Source: Bryopsis sp. KO-2023 (Eukaryota > Chlorophyta > Ulvophyceae > Bryopsidales > Bryopsidaceae). From it: 64,000 nucleotides of DNA. The stretch is taken from contig BSYQ01000012.1 of assembly GCA_030272585.1 (NCBI GenBank), positions 1,922,001 to 1,986,000 on the forward strand, written 5' to 3'. The notes under the pieces were generated by a model that was not told the DNA's origin, searched no databases, and saw only the letters and a program-made list of their open reading frames with translations. This document shows, one piece after another, positions 54,688-64,000 of this stretch (positions are counted from its first letter, which is position 1; every line of letters starts with the position of its first letter). The position numbers were made by a program, and so were the translations under genes.

Positions 54688-54777
54688 GGGTTGGGTGGTC
54701 TAGTTTGGTCAAGGCATCGCACTCCAGCCCACATGGTGGGAAGCGGAAAACGGGGGTTTGAATCCCTCCCCAACCCT
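54688..54777 (+). other. tRNA-like unit 2 of a tandem pair
   Basis: Near-identical to unit 1, but the B box has a C-to-T change (GGTTTGAATCC). That weakens the Pol III internal promoter, so this copy is probably decaying. Confidence 0.5.
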
Positions 54778-55099
54778 TGTGGTAGGTTTCTTGCATTTTT
54801 GAAAATGTAGGACGCATCTTTTGGGGGGTTGTTTGATTCTGAAAAGCCGCTCGCTTTTTTCCCTTGTGCAAAAGAAAAGAAGAACCCTTCGTTTTGTTTC
54901 GCAATTTTTGTGGGTTTATGTACACATTAAGGATCAGTTCCATTTTGTTTTTTTGTTTTTTGAGCTCTTTTCTCATGAAAATCATACAATTTTTTTTTCA
55001 CAATTTTTGCTTTTTTTTTAAATTAAATCTGTGTGTTGTAGACCACCTCGTGACCTCAAACTAAGGATGGTTTTTTTTGTTGGCAAAATTAATATGCAG

Positions 55100-56778
55100 G
55101 GAGGTGTTTATTTCAATGCCACCGTGCCTTTGACTAACATGGACGAGAAAATGGTCATGAGGGTGCTCCAAGAATACAAAATTCACAATGCATATGCCGA
55201 TATTCTTTTCAGAGAGGATGCAACTGTGGATGATTTTATCGATGTCATGGAGGTTGGTCAACGAATAGGTTGATCGAACCCCATCAATCCTGTAATGCCA
55301 ATTATTTTTGCCAGCTATAATACGAATGCACACACATTTTTTTTATATATTTACTTTCATCGGTTAATTTCGTTTTTTTTTTTTTTTTCTTTTGGAGGAA
55401 ATGGAGGGGGGGTTGTCTTGATGCTCAGGTGTTCTGCATTTTTTTTTGCTTTCTTCAATACTTCATGAAACAAATAATCAAGAAAACAAGAAAAGAAAAT
55501 CATTCCTTTTTGGGGGGTTGCGTATTTGCCACACATCCTCCCCGGAGAACTCGATCACTTTCAAAAATTATGGCCCCCGAAAGCTGAAATCCCCTTTTCG
55601 CTTCAGCAAATTTACATAGATTTGGGCATTTGTGAAACAAAAAATCTGAAAAACACCTGATTAGATCCATTCCTTTCCCGTTTCTCACCTTCAGAAAAGA
55701 AAATCGTAAGATCTGTGCTTTTTTGTCTGTGAATTTTGATTTCAGGGCAATCGACGGTACATCAAGTGCCTTTATGTGTACAACAAAGTGGATATGTGCT
55801 GTATGGAAGAAGGGGATGAAATTGCCCGCAGGCCAAATTCGATCCCAATTTCTTGCTCAGCCAACCTCAACCTCGACGGCCTTTTGGAAAGACTCTGGGA
55901 CATGATGGCCTTGGTATGGTTGGTTTTCCGTTCGATATATACATATATATATTTTTATATTTATATTTTTTATTTTTTTTGAGAGGGGGACTATGTTTAT
56001 TCATAATCCGCAATGCATCCTGTGGAGTCTGTGGAGTGGAATGTTTTTTTTAAAGAAAAAAAATCCTTGGGGATGAATCAGCAGAGGGTAGCCAAGGCAG
56101 GATATAAGGTGTGTTGACCCTTCCTCTTTACGGCAAGTGGTGTATCGTTTTGTTTTTTCTTTGCAAACTTTTTTTTCCTTCGGTTGGGTTGCAGGTTAGA
56201 ATTTACACGAGGCGAGTGGGGGCCAAACCAGACTTCAACGAGCCGGTGGTTCTTTCCGAGGATCGTGGTGGAATCAACATAGAAGCTTTTGTCAGCCAAA
56301 TCCATAAAACTTTGGTCAAGGAATTCAACTATGCTCTCGTGTGGGGTCGGAGTGCGAAGCATTTCCCCCAAAGGTGAATAAACACTGGTGGTGTTTTTTT
56401 TTATACGTTTTCTTGGTTTGAAAAAACTGAACGCCAGTGTGGGCTTCCTCAAACGAAATTGAAAAAAGTCAGCAAGAGAATGACAGCTGCCTGGTTTGAT
56501 TTGGAACACATAACATATGTTATGTTATTTGGAACATCATTTGGATTCCCAGGAAAAAGACGCAAAAGTATGTTTTAGTTGCAATTGTATTGCATTCATT
56601 GATTGCTTTTTCCGACGCAGGGTTGGCTTGGCCCCACAAGTTGACTGATGAAGATGTGGTCCAAATTGTGAAAAAGAAGAAAACCACCGAGGAGGATGGC
56701 AAAGGAAGATTACGCACTCAGAAAAACGAACCAGCCAGAATAGCAGACAGAGTGAAAAAGTCCCCGATGAAAACATAA
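55100..56778 (+). pseudogene. DRG-family GTPase, C-terminal half only, with frameshift
   Basis: Exons 55100-55252, 55746-55913, 56195-56373 and 56621-56778 encode the end of a developmentally regulated GTP-binding protein: NATVPLTNMDEKMV, LFREDATVDDFIDVMEGN, YIKCLYVYNKVDMC (the NKxD base-recognition motif), then the TGS domain with LVRIYTRRVGAKPDFNEPVV and KEFNYALVWGRSAKHFPQRV. The P-loop and switch exons expected upstream are absent; instead tRNA-like repeats and a LINE occupy that space. In the last exon CCCC replaces the CCC needed to read VGLAHKLTDEDVVQIVKKK, shifting the frame to an early stop. Either this is a truncated duplicate or there is an assembly error. DRG proteins normally bind ribosome-associated DFRP partners; this copy cannot bind GTP. 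Confidence 0.8.
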
Positions 56779-57658
56779 CATTGTTTTGTAAAGCTGCTGC
56801 TGCAGTGATTATTTCAGTGGCTTCTGTTTGGTTTCTACTCTTTTTCTTTCCTTCATAGCAGAGATTTGATTCTGGGAATGTTGGTCACTCGTTTTTCGTT
56901 TGATTGCTCGAAAATGGCGGCTTTTTTTCCATGAAAACGGCTGGGACAATGCATTTAACGCTTGGGGTGGTGGATTATGTATGATCCGTCCCCTGATTCT
57001 CGACCAATTCTTGCTTGCGATTCTCTTGTACACATTCCCTCCAAGAAATGATGGAAAAGGACCAGATTTATGAAATACTTTTTGATGTCATGTGGGATGT
57101 ATCACTCGATTATATATATTCGATTGCAATTCTTTCAACGTGCGCACTGCATGTGGAACCAAGGAAAAACAAATTGAAATAGTGAAACCATGTTGCACTG
57201 GTATTCTTGCCATATGGATGAATCTCTCATATGAAGGCAGGAAAAACTCCACTCAAACTTTAGATTATTTTCAGAGTGGTCAGATGGAAATCATGCGTGA
57301 TTTTTAGATACAAGAGGCGATTAACTCCATAATATTTTCATCTGATGTGGATTGGTCGGTTTCCCAGTTTGCATGGATGCAAAGATTGCAATTGAGTACT
57401 CCGGTTTTCGTGAACTCCTTACATTCAATATATCCACGGTCACAGAATAAAATCAAAACCTTGCGTACATGTACAGTTCGATCAAGGAAAAAGCAAAATG
57501 AAAATTCCCTACTGGGATTTTATTTCATACATTAAAAAAAGACTGCCAAGCAAAGTCCGCTGCACCTGTGTGCACAGAAAAATTCAACCCATCTAAAGTC
57601 CCCCAAAACTAGTCAATCACAGAATTCCTTGATCGAGCAAAATCAAAAAGACGTGAGA
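56779..57658. other. No supported gene
   Basis: Only short frames without coding features. This is the space between the DRG fragment's 3' end and the 3' end of the convergent ankyrin gene. Confidence 0.5.
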
Positions 57659-59107
57659 TTAATCGAATAGGGCGCGGAGCTCCTCCGCCCTCTCACTGCA
57701 GAAATCAACATTGCAAGAATCGGTTTCTTCAAGAAGCAAACACCAACAAACGGCTTCTTGTGCGGTTTTTCCATCGACGTCACTGATAGCGGCTGCGTCC
57801 GCCCCTCGGCTCAAGAGCGCCTCCACATTGTCTTTGTGTCCAAACACGGCTGCATTATGCAAAGGGGGAACTCCAAAGTCGTTTTGAGCGTTCACATCCG
57901 CACCAGCATCGATTAGAGCTAAAATCACCTTCGAGTTCCCCTCGTGCACAGCAGCTAATCCCAGCACCGTCAGCCCATCATCATTCTGAGCGTTTACGTC
58001 TGCCCCTCCAGCAATCAGCTGCTCCACAACGGCCGAGTGTCCAGAACTTGCAGCGACCATAAGCGCAGTCGCCCCGTTTCTAGTGAATTTGGCATCGACC
58101 TCGGCTCCATTCTCGAGAAGAAAATTCACGTTCGCCAAACAACCTTCCTGCGCTGCTTGGAACAAAGGAGGAGATCCATCACCAGTCCTTTCTTCGACGT
58201 CCACTCCATTCTCCAGCAGAACTCGCAGCACCTCGGTGTGGCAGAAATTGGCTGCATATGAAATGGCCTTATTGCCGTCGTCATCGGTGCCCTGGAGGTC
58301 TGCACCTTCCTCCACCAAAACCTGAACGATATCTGCGTTGCCATTTGCGGCGGCGACAAGAAGTGGACTTGCCCCATGTCTTGTAAACGGGGCATCGATA
58401 TCGGCTCCTTTTTCAAGGAGGAAAGTCACCGTAGCCAAGCAATCTTCTTGCGCCGCCAGGTACAGAGCGGTCGATCCTGCTTCGGTCCTTTCTTCGATGT
58501 CCACCCCATTGTCCAACAGAACTTGCAAGACATCGTTCTCGCAGAAATTGCCTGCAAGTGATATGGCCTTGAACCCGTCGGAGTCAGCAGCTTGGAGGTC
58601 TGCTCCTTTCTCCACCAGAACCTGAACGACATCTGCATTGCCATTTGCGGCGGCAAAGAGGAGCGCAGTTTGATCATCGTCGGTCTTCGTCTCGATGTCC
58701 ACCCCGTTGTCAGTCTCACGGCTCACAGTTTCGACGTCCCCAAGCGCTGCAGCTTTCAGCAGTCGCTCTTCACCTGTCGATAATTCGCTGTCTTGCAGCG
58801 TTCCAGTCTGTATCCACCAAGCAACACACTCATCATTCCCTATTAGAACACAAGGTTGAATTCAGCAGCGAAAGGTAAACCTACAGGTCATTCGTATTGC
58901 CTTTTTCGACTTTACCGGAGCTTGCTCGCCTTCATCTTGAAGCAATTTCCTCGCTGCAATCGTGTCCGTTGGCAGGTCAAGCAGCGCAGCCTGTCCATAA
59001 TCGATCGAGATCCACTCCAACTCCACGAAACCCACCTGTTGGATGGGCCTGGAGCCAACCGCGCCCGCCAACATAAACAGAAAACAAACGAGCCCACGAA
59101 ACATCAT
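57659..59107 (-). CDS. Secreted ankyrin-repeat protein
   Basis: Exon 2 (58807-57659) follows exon 1 (59107-58916, or ending earlier at 59036; both donors are phase 0), giving 446 or 406 aa. The N-terminus MMFRGLVCFLFMLAGAVGSR is a clear signal peptide. After EERLLKAAALGDVETVSRET come about nine ankyrin repeats, for example TALLFAAANGNADVVQVLVE and PPLHNAAVFGHKDNVEALLS. Repeats 1-3 and 4-6 are nearly duplicate blocks, each with an unusual Cys (GNFCENDVL, ANFCHTEVL and EDCLATV/EGCLANV). The C-terminus is Cys-containing (CWCLLLEETDSCNVDFC). Ankyrin repeats mediate protein binding and are usually cytosolic, so a secreted or lumenal form is odd. The alternative is that the leader targets an organelle. 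Confidence 0.75.
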
Positions 59108-59879
59108 TTTCTTCCTCTGTCGCTGATCGTCGGAGAGACTGTTTTTCGACTGGAAAATGGAGCGGGTTGGCAGCTTTTCAACCCACCACCCACATGATGT
59201 CACATCCATCCACACATCCATGAGTACCGCACGTTCGTTTCACCTTTTGTGGAAAAGAATAAACAAACATCAAATTACATTGTGGAAGAGAATTGCCACT
59301 CTCCACTCTCCACTTACTCTCTCCGTGGAAAAGACACGGTCCCTTTTTTACGGCGGTGTTTGGGATGGAAAAGAAAGTCCCCCCCCTCCCCCCCCTCACC
59401 AAACAAAAAGGTTAGGATTTGGGTTGCGCCTGTAGTCACAGCCAACTCGTCCTCTGTTTTCGAGTTTTACAAGCTCTTTTTTTTCTGGTTATGGCACTCT
59501 CCGCTGTTTCGTTGCTGGAGATCGTTGGTTACGCTATCCAGATTAACTTTGTGATGGATTATTTTCTTCTTTCTCAGCACAACACACATAACTCATTTAT
59601 GCTCCCATCCGAGGTGTAGAAAAGCACCAATGCTTAAACTTAGTTGCAGAAAAGCGACTCCACAGTTTATGAACCGCTTGAAACTGTCCGACATTGACAT
59701 TGCTCGGGGGAGAACGGCATCTCCTACACAATGTAATTTGATGTTTGTTTGTATGTTTGCTCGGGGGAAGTGATTCTTTCGTTCAAAAGAGAAAAAAAGA
59801 ATTGGGGAAAAAAGTATAATTATAATTTTACACATCGATTATTTTTTGGGTCCGATTTATTTCTTTATTGATTGATTGA

Positions 59880-61420
59880 TTGGTGAAGTGTGATGCAATA
59901 CATTACATAATTCGAATTTTTTGTCCTTTTTTTCGTTTTCGTGACACCAATACGATAATGAAGTTCGAGGTTTTAATTGTTGGGGAAAGATCATGTCTCC
60001 CCTCTTTAAAACCAAACCAAAAATTACATGCGCAGAAGCCCGGGCCTCTATTGCAAGCTCCCCCAGTTCCCCCCGCATCAGCTCCCCCAGTTCCCCCAGG
60101 ATCTACTCCCCCAGTTCCCCCCGGATCTACTCCCCCAGTTCCCCCAGGATCTACTCCCCAGGGCCCCCAAAGATCAGCTCCCCAGGGCCCCCAAGGATCA
60201 GCTCCCCAGGGCCCCCGTGCTCCTACTACCCGTCCGGATTTGTCCTCTATTCGATGGGATGATATTTTACGGGCACCCCAACGTACCATTACTCATATTC
60301 CTCGCTCTGCACGGCGTTTGTGGGCAGAAGTTTTAACTTCTGTTCTCCGAGGTATCGTTTCTCATCCGGATGAAAAATCTGTCAAATGCCTTTTCGTGGT
60401 TGCACGTTGTTGTTTGGCACCACTTCCACGGGGGCGGCAGCGCTTCCGGGCAGCCCCTTGTATTATCGAGGCTTGTGAAGCTTGGCAACGTGGAGAAATT
60501 ATGCAGCTTTGGGGACAATTTTTATCACAGCATTCCTCTCTTCGGGAGAGATCGCCCTCCGTTCCTCGAGCTATGCATCGAGCTAGAGTCCTTGCTCGTG
60601 AGGGGCAATTGAGTCGAGCATGTCAAGCGTTACAATCTTCGGGGATCCATGAAATGTCCCCCGAGGTCCTGCAGGCTCTACGTTCCAAACATCCAATCGA
60701 AGCGCTCCCTGCTGTTGGTGATTTGATTGAGACATCGTTTTCTTTTTCAGAGGAGGTTGTTCGCTAACAAGTGTTTCGTTTCCCTCGTTTTTGTGGCCCT
60801 GGCCCATCTGGTTTACGAGCTGAACATTTACAGGCGGCTTTTCAATGTTCAGCTCCCCATATCGTGGATCGCACTTCGTCGGCCCTTTGTGGGCTGATCA
60901 ATTTTTTGGGACATGGTCGGCTCGCCCCTGAACTTATGAAATTTTTTCTTGCGTCCACATTGATTCCTTTCAAGAAGAAGGCCCCCGGGGCAGGCCAATT
61001 GCGGTGGGTGATATTGTTCGTCGACTCGTTAGTAAATGTTTTTGTGCCTCTTTTCGGGGTTCTATGGCTAGTCTTTTTTTTCCTCACCAGCAAGGAGTAG
61101 CTGTTTCCTGTGGCAGTGAATCTATAGTGCACAGTGCAAGATTATTTTTATCCGAACATTTGAATTCTCCTGATTACACTTTTTTGAAGGTGGACATGGA
61201 GAATGCCTTAAATTTGGTAGACAGGTCTGAATTTATGCAAGAGGTAGATGAACGGTTTTCCGAAATGTCTCCTTGGGTTCGCTCTTGTTATTCTCAGCGT
61301 TGTTTGCTTGTTTGTGGAGACGAGTCGTTATACAGTCATATTGGGGTACAGCAGGGCGATCCATTAGCGCCTTTTTTATTTGCGTTGGGGTTGGAAAAGC
61401 TTCTTAATGATACCAGCTGC
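59880..61420 (+). pseudogene. Decayed reverse-transcriptase element
   Basis: The first open part (to 60767) has a Pro/Gln-rich tandem segment (PPVPPGSTPPVPPGSTPP) and then RARVLAREGQLSRACQALQS, a region that precedes the RT in this class of algal and protist elements. A TAA at 60765-60767 interrupts the frame. Directly after it the RT begins: GPGPSGLRAEHLQAAF and LASTLIPFKKKAPG. A frameshift near 61000 leads to VGDIVRRLVSKCF, FLKVDMENALNLVDR and HIGVQQGDPLAPFLFALGLE. The frame is cut at about 61420, before the catalytic FADD-type motif, where unrelated repeat sequence starts. I read it as an inactive non-LTR-type RT broken by the LTR element that follows. Confidence 0.65.
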
Positions 61421-64000
61421 TGACGTCCAGGGACGTCAGACGTCAAAGGCGTCATGCATCTGACGTCTGTGAAGTGTCAGATGCATCCCCGGTGAATGAC
61501 AGCATCCTCCCAAGGAGGTACTACTGAACTACAGCGAGGAAACCACCGCAAGAGCACAGAGTCAAGACAGTGGTTCGATCAATCAGATTAGGACTTGCGA
61601 GACTGAGGTCCTGGGTTCGAGTCTGAGTGAGAACGTGCTTTGGTCTGGGCCTGTGTGTGAGTGTGTAAGTGAGTCAGGAGTAGAACTGGCGGCTGTGAGT
61701 CAGGGTAGTGGGAGTGTTACGGGTGGTTAGTCACCCTCGGGAAAGTCGAACTGGGAGTTGAAATGATGGGACGCTTGATGTAACCTTGCTTTTCAGTGAT
61801 CTGTGGTGTGACCCCGAGTCTGTGACCCGTGCGATTTTGTGTGACCGTTCCGCCGCCGCCTCACTCTTTTCCGAGATAGGAGACGTCGCTCGCGGACGTC
61901 AGTCCTCCCGAGCGATAACATTTTTGGTTTCGGAGCCCGAAGGAACCGACTGGACTGGAGCTCTCCGCTGGTTTGACCAGCAGGTTTGTTCGAGGCGCTT
62001 AACGCCAGTCGTAAGGTCGTGGGAAAACGGAAAAAGGCAAACGCAGTGAACGGGAAAAAAGGAAAACGTGTGGTAGCAACGTTGGAAAAGAATCACACCC
62101 ATAAAAAGAGAGAAAAGAGGGTGCCAACGTTCAGTCGTGTGACAGGACGTTTGGGAAAAAGGTTACCCTGTAACCTGCGTCGCTGTCAGCGAACTGTAGT
62201 ACTCAGGTTCGAAGGGTTAGAGTCGGACGTGAAGGGGTATAGTAGTATTACGTATAGTAACTCTCACGGCAAGGGCACGTGGGTTATCCGTTCACAGTTC
62301 GGCAAGGACAGGTCGTGGCGCGAAAGTCAACGGTCTACAGTTGACAGTAACCGTTGCCTGGAAAGTCAACTGAAAGTCAAGCGACCAGAATGGCTCTGGT
62401 TCCGGTCGTTACAGAAAGCGACATGGTCGCGATAAGCGACGAAGTTATGGAAGGGTCAGAAGTGCAACCAATGGTGCACCAGCAAATTCAGAATATACAG
62501 ATTAATGGTTCTGATCACACTGAAATGCAAAGACAGATTGAGGTCTGGGGTGGAACAGTAACCAACCACCTCCAGCAATCATTGACCTCCATGCAGAATC
62601 AGGTTCAACAAGTCCAGGTTGAACTCTATACACACAGAGAGCAAGCAGAGCTACATCAGTCAACTCTAAAGGAAGAGTTGCAGTCAGCTTTAGTGCACAG
62701 TTTGGAAGAACAGAGTCGAAAACTACAGCAGACTCAGGAGCTACATGCAAAGGACTTTTATCAAAGCCTCACTGCAAATACAAACACTCAACTGAAGGAC
62801 CTTGGTGAACAGTTGAGAAGTACAGGAAAAGATCATGCTGTGGGCATGGCTCAGTGGAAAAATAAGAACCAAACAGAGCTGGAACTATTCCAGAAGAAGC
62901 AGTTAGCTCTTCAGGAGCAACTGATGTTGGTTCAAAAGAAACAACAGGAAGATATTAATGCCCAATTATATGAAGTGTCTCAGCACATGCAAAGAATGCA
63001 AAAACAGCTGATGGAAGAGAGGGAGAGTATGACAAACACAATGACTAGCATACTGCAAGGAGAATTGGACTCCTATCCTGCAGTCATTCAGAAAATGGTA
63101 GCTACAGCAGTGGATGAAACCACCACAGCTATTGAGGACAAGTATAACAATGCTGAAGGACAGAAAGCAGATCTAGAAGAGACTAGATGGGCTTTAACTG
63201 ATCCAGACTATCAGAAAGCAGTTGATGGCTGGATGAAGGATGGAATCCTGAGAACACCTATTCCTCCACAAGTGATGCAAGTGCATATGATGCAACACAA
63301 ACAGTACAAAATACAGAGGAAGGAGAAACTGAGGGACAAACTCAGGATATCCCAACATCTGGTCAGCCACCAGTACAGCAAGTTATACCTGCCACAAGTA
63401 CTGGAGCAGTACCTCCAGGACCCTCTTCTTTAGGTCTAATAGACCTCACTTCAGGACAACAATTGTCCATGGGTTTACCACCCCCTGTACTGCAACCACC
63501 AGCAGTAACTATAGCACCTCCAGCTACCTTTACTGTAGGCACTACCCCAGCACCATCAGGAATGGGAATTCGACCACCAAATCCCTTTGAACAGTTAACA
63601 AGTCAAAGAGCACCCAGTGGTGGTGCACCTGGAGGAAATCCAGGGGATCCAAATGGATCAAATGGACCAAATGGCCCAGACAGACCAGGCATGCCTAGAG
63701 CATCTGGTTCTGGACATCCAGGGCCAGGGAATGGTGGTGATGGTGGTGGAGGTGATGGAGGAGGTCCCCCAGGAGGAGGACCACCTGATAGAGATCCTAG
63801 TGGCACATCAGGAGGTTCAGGACAAGGTCCTGATAGACCTTATAGCAAACAGATTAAGCTCACTCCCCCAGAGAAATTCACAGGAGATGAAAGGATGTCT
63901 GCAACAGAATGGATACTAGGAATGAAGAGATGGTTACAGAATCAACACATCTTAGAGAGAGATTGGTTATCCTGTTTTCAGTCACATCTCCAGGGAGATG
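61420..64000 (+). mobile_element. LTR retrotransposon, 5' part (runs past the window end)
   Basis: The element seems to start within the disrupted RT gene near 61420. The first 930 bp are non-coding (presumed LTR and leader), followed by a gag gene that is open at the window end. Because the 3' LTR lies outside, LTR limits, primer-binding site and target duplication cannot be confirmed. The start contains a cluster of ACGTCA/TGACGT motifs (61424-61470) of the type bound by bZIP factors. Confidence 0.6.
62390..64000 (+). CDS. Gag-like polyprotein of the LTR retrotransposon, partial, one frameshift
   Basis: Start MALVPVVTESDMVAISDEVM. Residues about 40-230 form a long Gln/Glu-rich coiled coil (LQQSLTSMQNQVQQVQVEL; MLVQKKQQEDINAQLYEV). 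Near 63250-63290 the coding frame moves by one base: upstream it reads VDGWMKDGILRTPIP and downstream GQPPVQQVIPATSTGA. A Gly/Pro-rich linker follows (GPNGPDRPGMPRASGSGHPG) and then the start of a capsid-like domain, KLTPPEKFTGDERMSATEWI, which is typical of Ty3/Gypsy gag. The frame is open at the window end. The frame change could be a mutation or an assembly error; a programmed shift inside gag would be unusual. Confidence 0.7.

Noticed and set aside
59903-60289. Minus-strand frame rich in Gly/Trp/Pro
   Set aside because: It is the complement of the Pro-rich tandem repeat in the RT element.

Overview
This is a nuclear window from a photosynthetic eukaryote, most likely a green alga. It carries a chlorophyll a/b-binding protein gene whose leader looks like a simple plastid transit peptide, a tRNA-Leu(UAA), and many small GT-AG introns. 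Gene density is low and repeats are common. The species cannot be named from the sequence; a prasinophyte-type green alga is my inference. Spliced models below come from hand-checked splice sites and intron phases. Each complete model adds up to an open frame, but none has transcript support.

Layout. 0-4.6 kb: mostly empty, with one F-box/beta-propeller gene. 4.6-7.9 kb (-): a multi-exon secreted protein made of two homologous Ala/Cys-rich modules joined by a long Glu/Thr/Ser-rich linker; a divergent 18S rRNA fragment sits inside module 1. 8-12 kb: a dispersed repeat with a tRNA-like head, a small membrane/secreted gene and a TA-flanked MITE. 12-14.3, 34.8-36.9 and 47.9-49.4 kb: three copies of one duplicated segment, each with a secreted polyglycine gene. 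16-29.6 kb: three copies of a second secreted Cys-rich family. Copy 2 is intact, copy 1 is split in exon 4 by a MULE transposon (12-bp target duplication), and copy 3 has lost its 5' exons and an acceptor site. A TTA-flanked MITE lies between copies 1 and 2.

31-33.8 kb: Lhc gene, tRNA-Leu and a large foldback repeat. 38-47.5 kb: a PAC1-like proteasome assembly chaperone, a small secreted Cys-rich/Gly-rich gene, and a zinc-finger gene combining an R1-type 4xCXXC domain with a KDM3-like RING. 49.4-53.6 kb: a full-length-ORF2 LINE, 5' truncated in ORF1, which carries a separate complete dUTPase ORF and has an 11-bp target duplication that can be verified against its unoccupied paralogous site. 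55-56.8 kb: the C-terminal half of a DRG-family GTPase with a one-base frameshift. 57.7-59.1 kb: a secreted ankyrin-repeat protein. 59.9 kb to the end: a decayed reverse-transcriptase element interrupted by an LTR retrotransposon whose gag runs off the window.

The theme linking the host genes is a cluster of secreted, low-complexity or Cys-rich proteins. Most have the signal peptide alone in a first exon followed by a phase-1 intron. I infer an expanding extracellular-matrix, scale or defence gene neighbourhood shaped by tandem and segmental duplication and by transposons. None of these secreted families is one I recognise.
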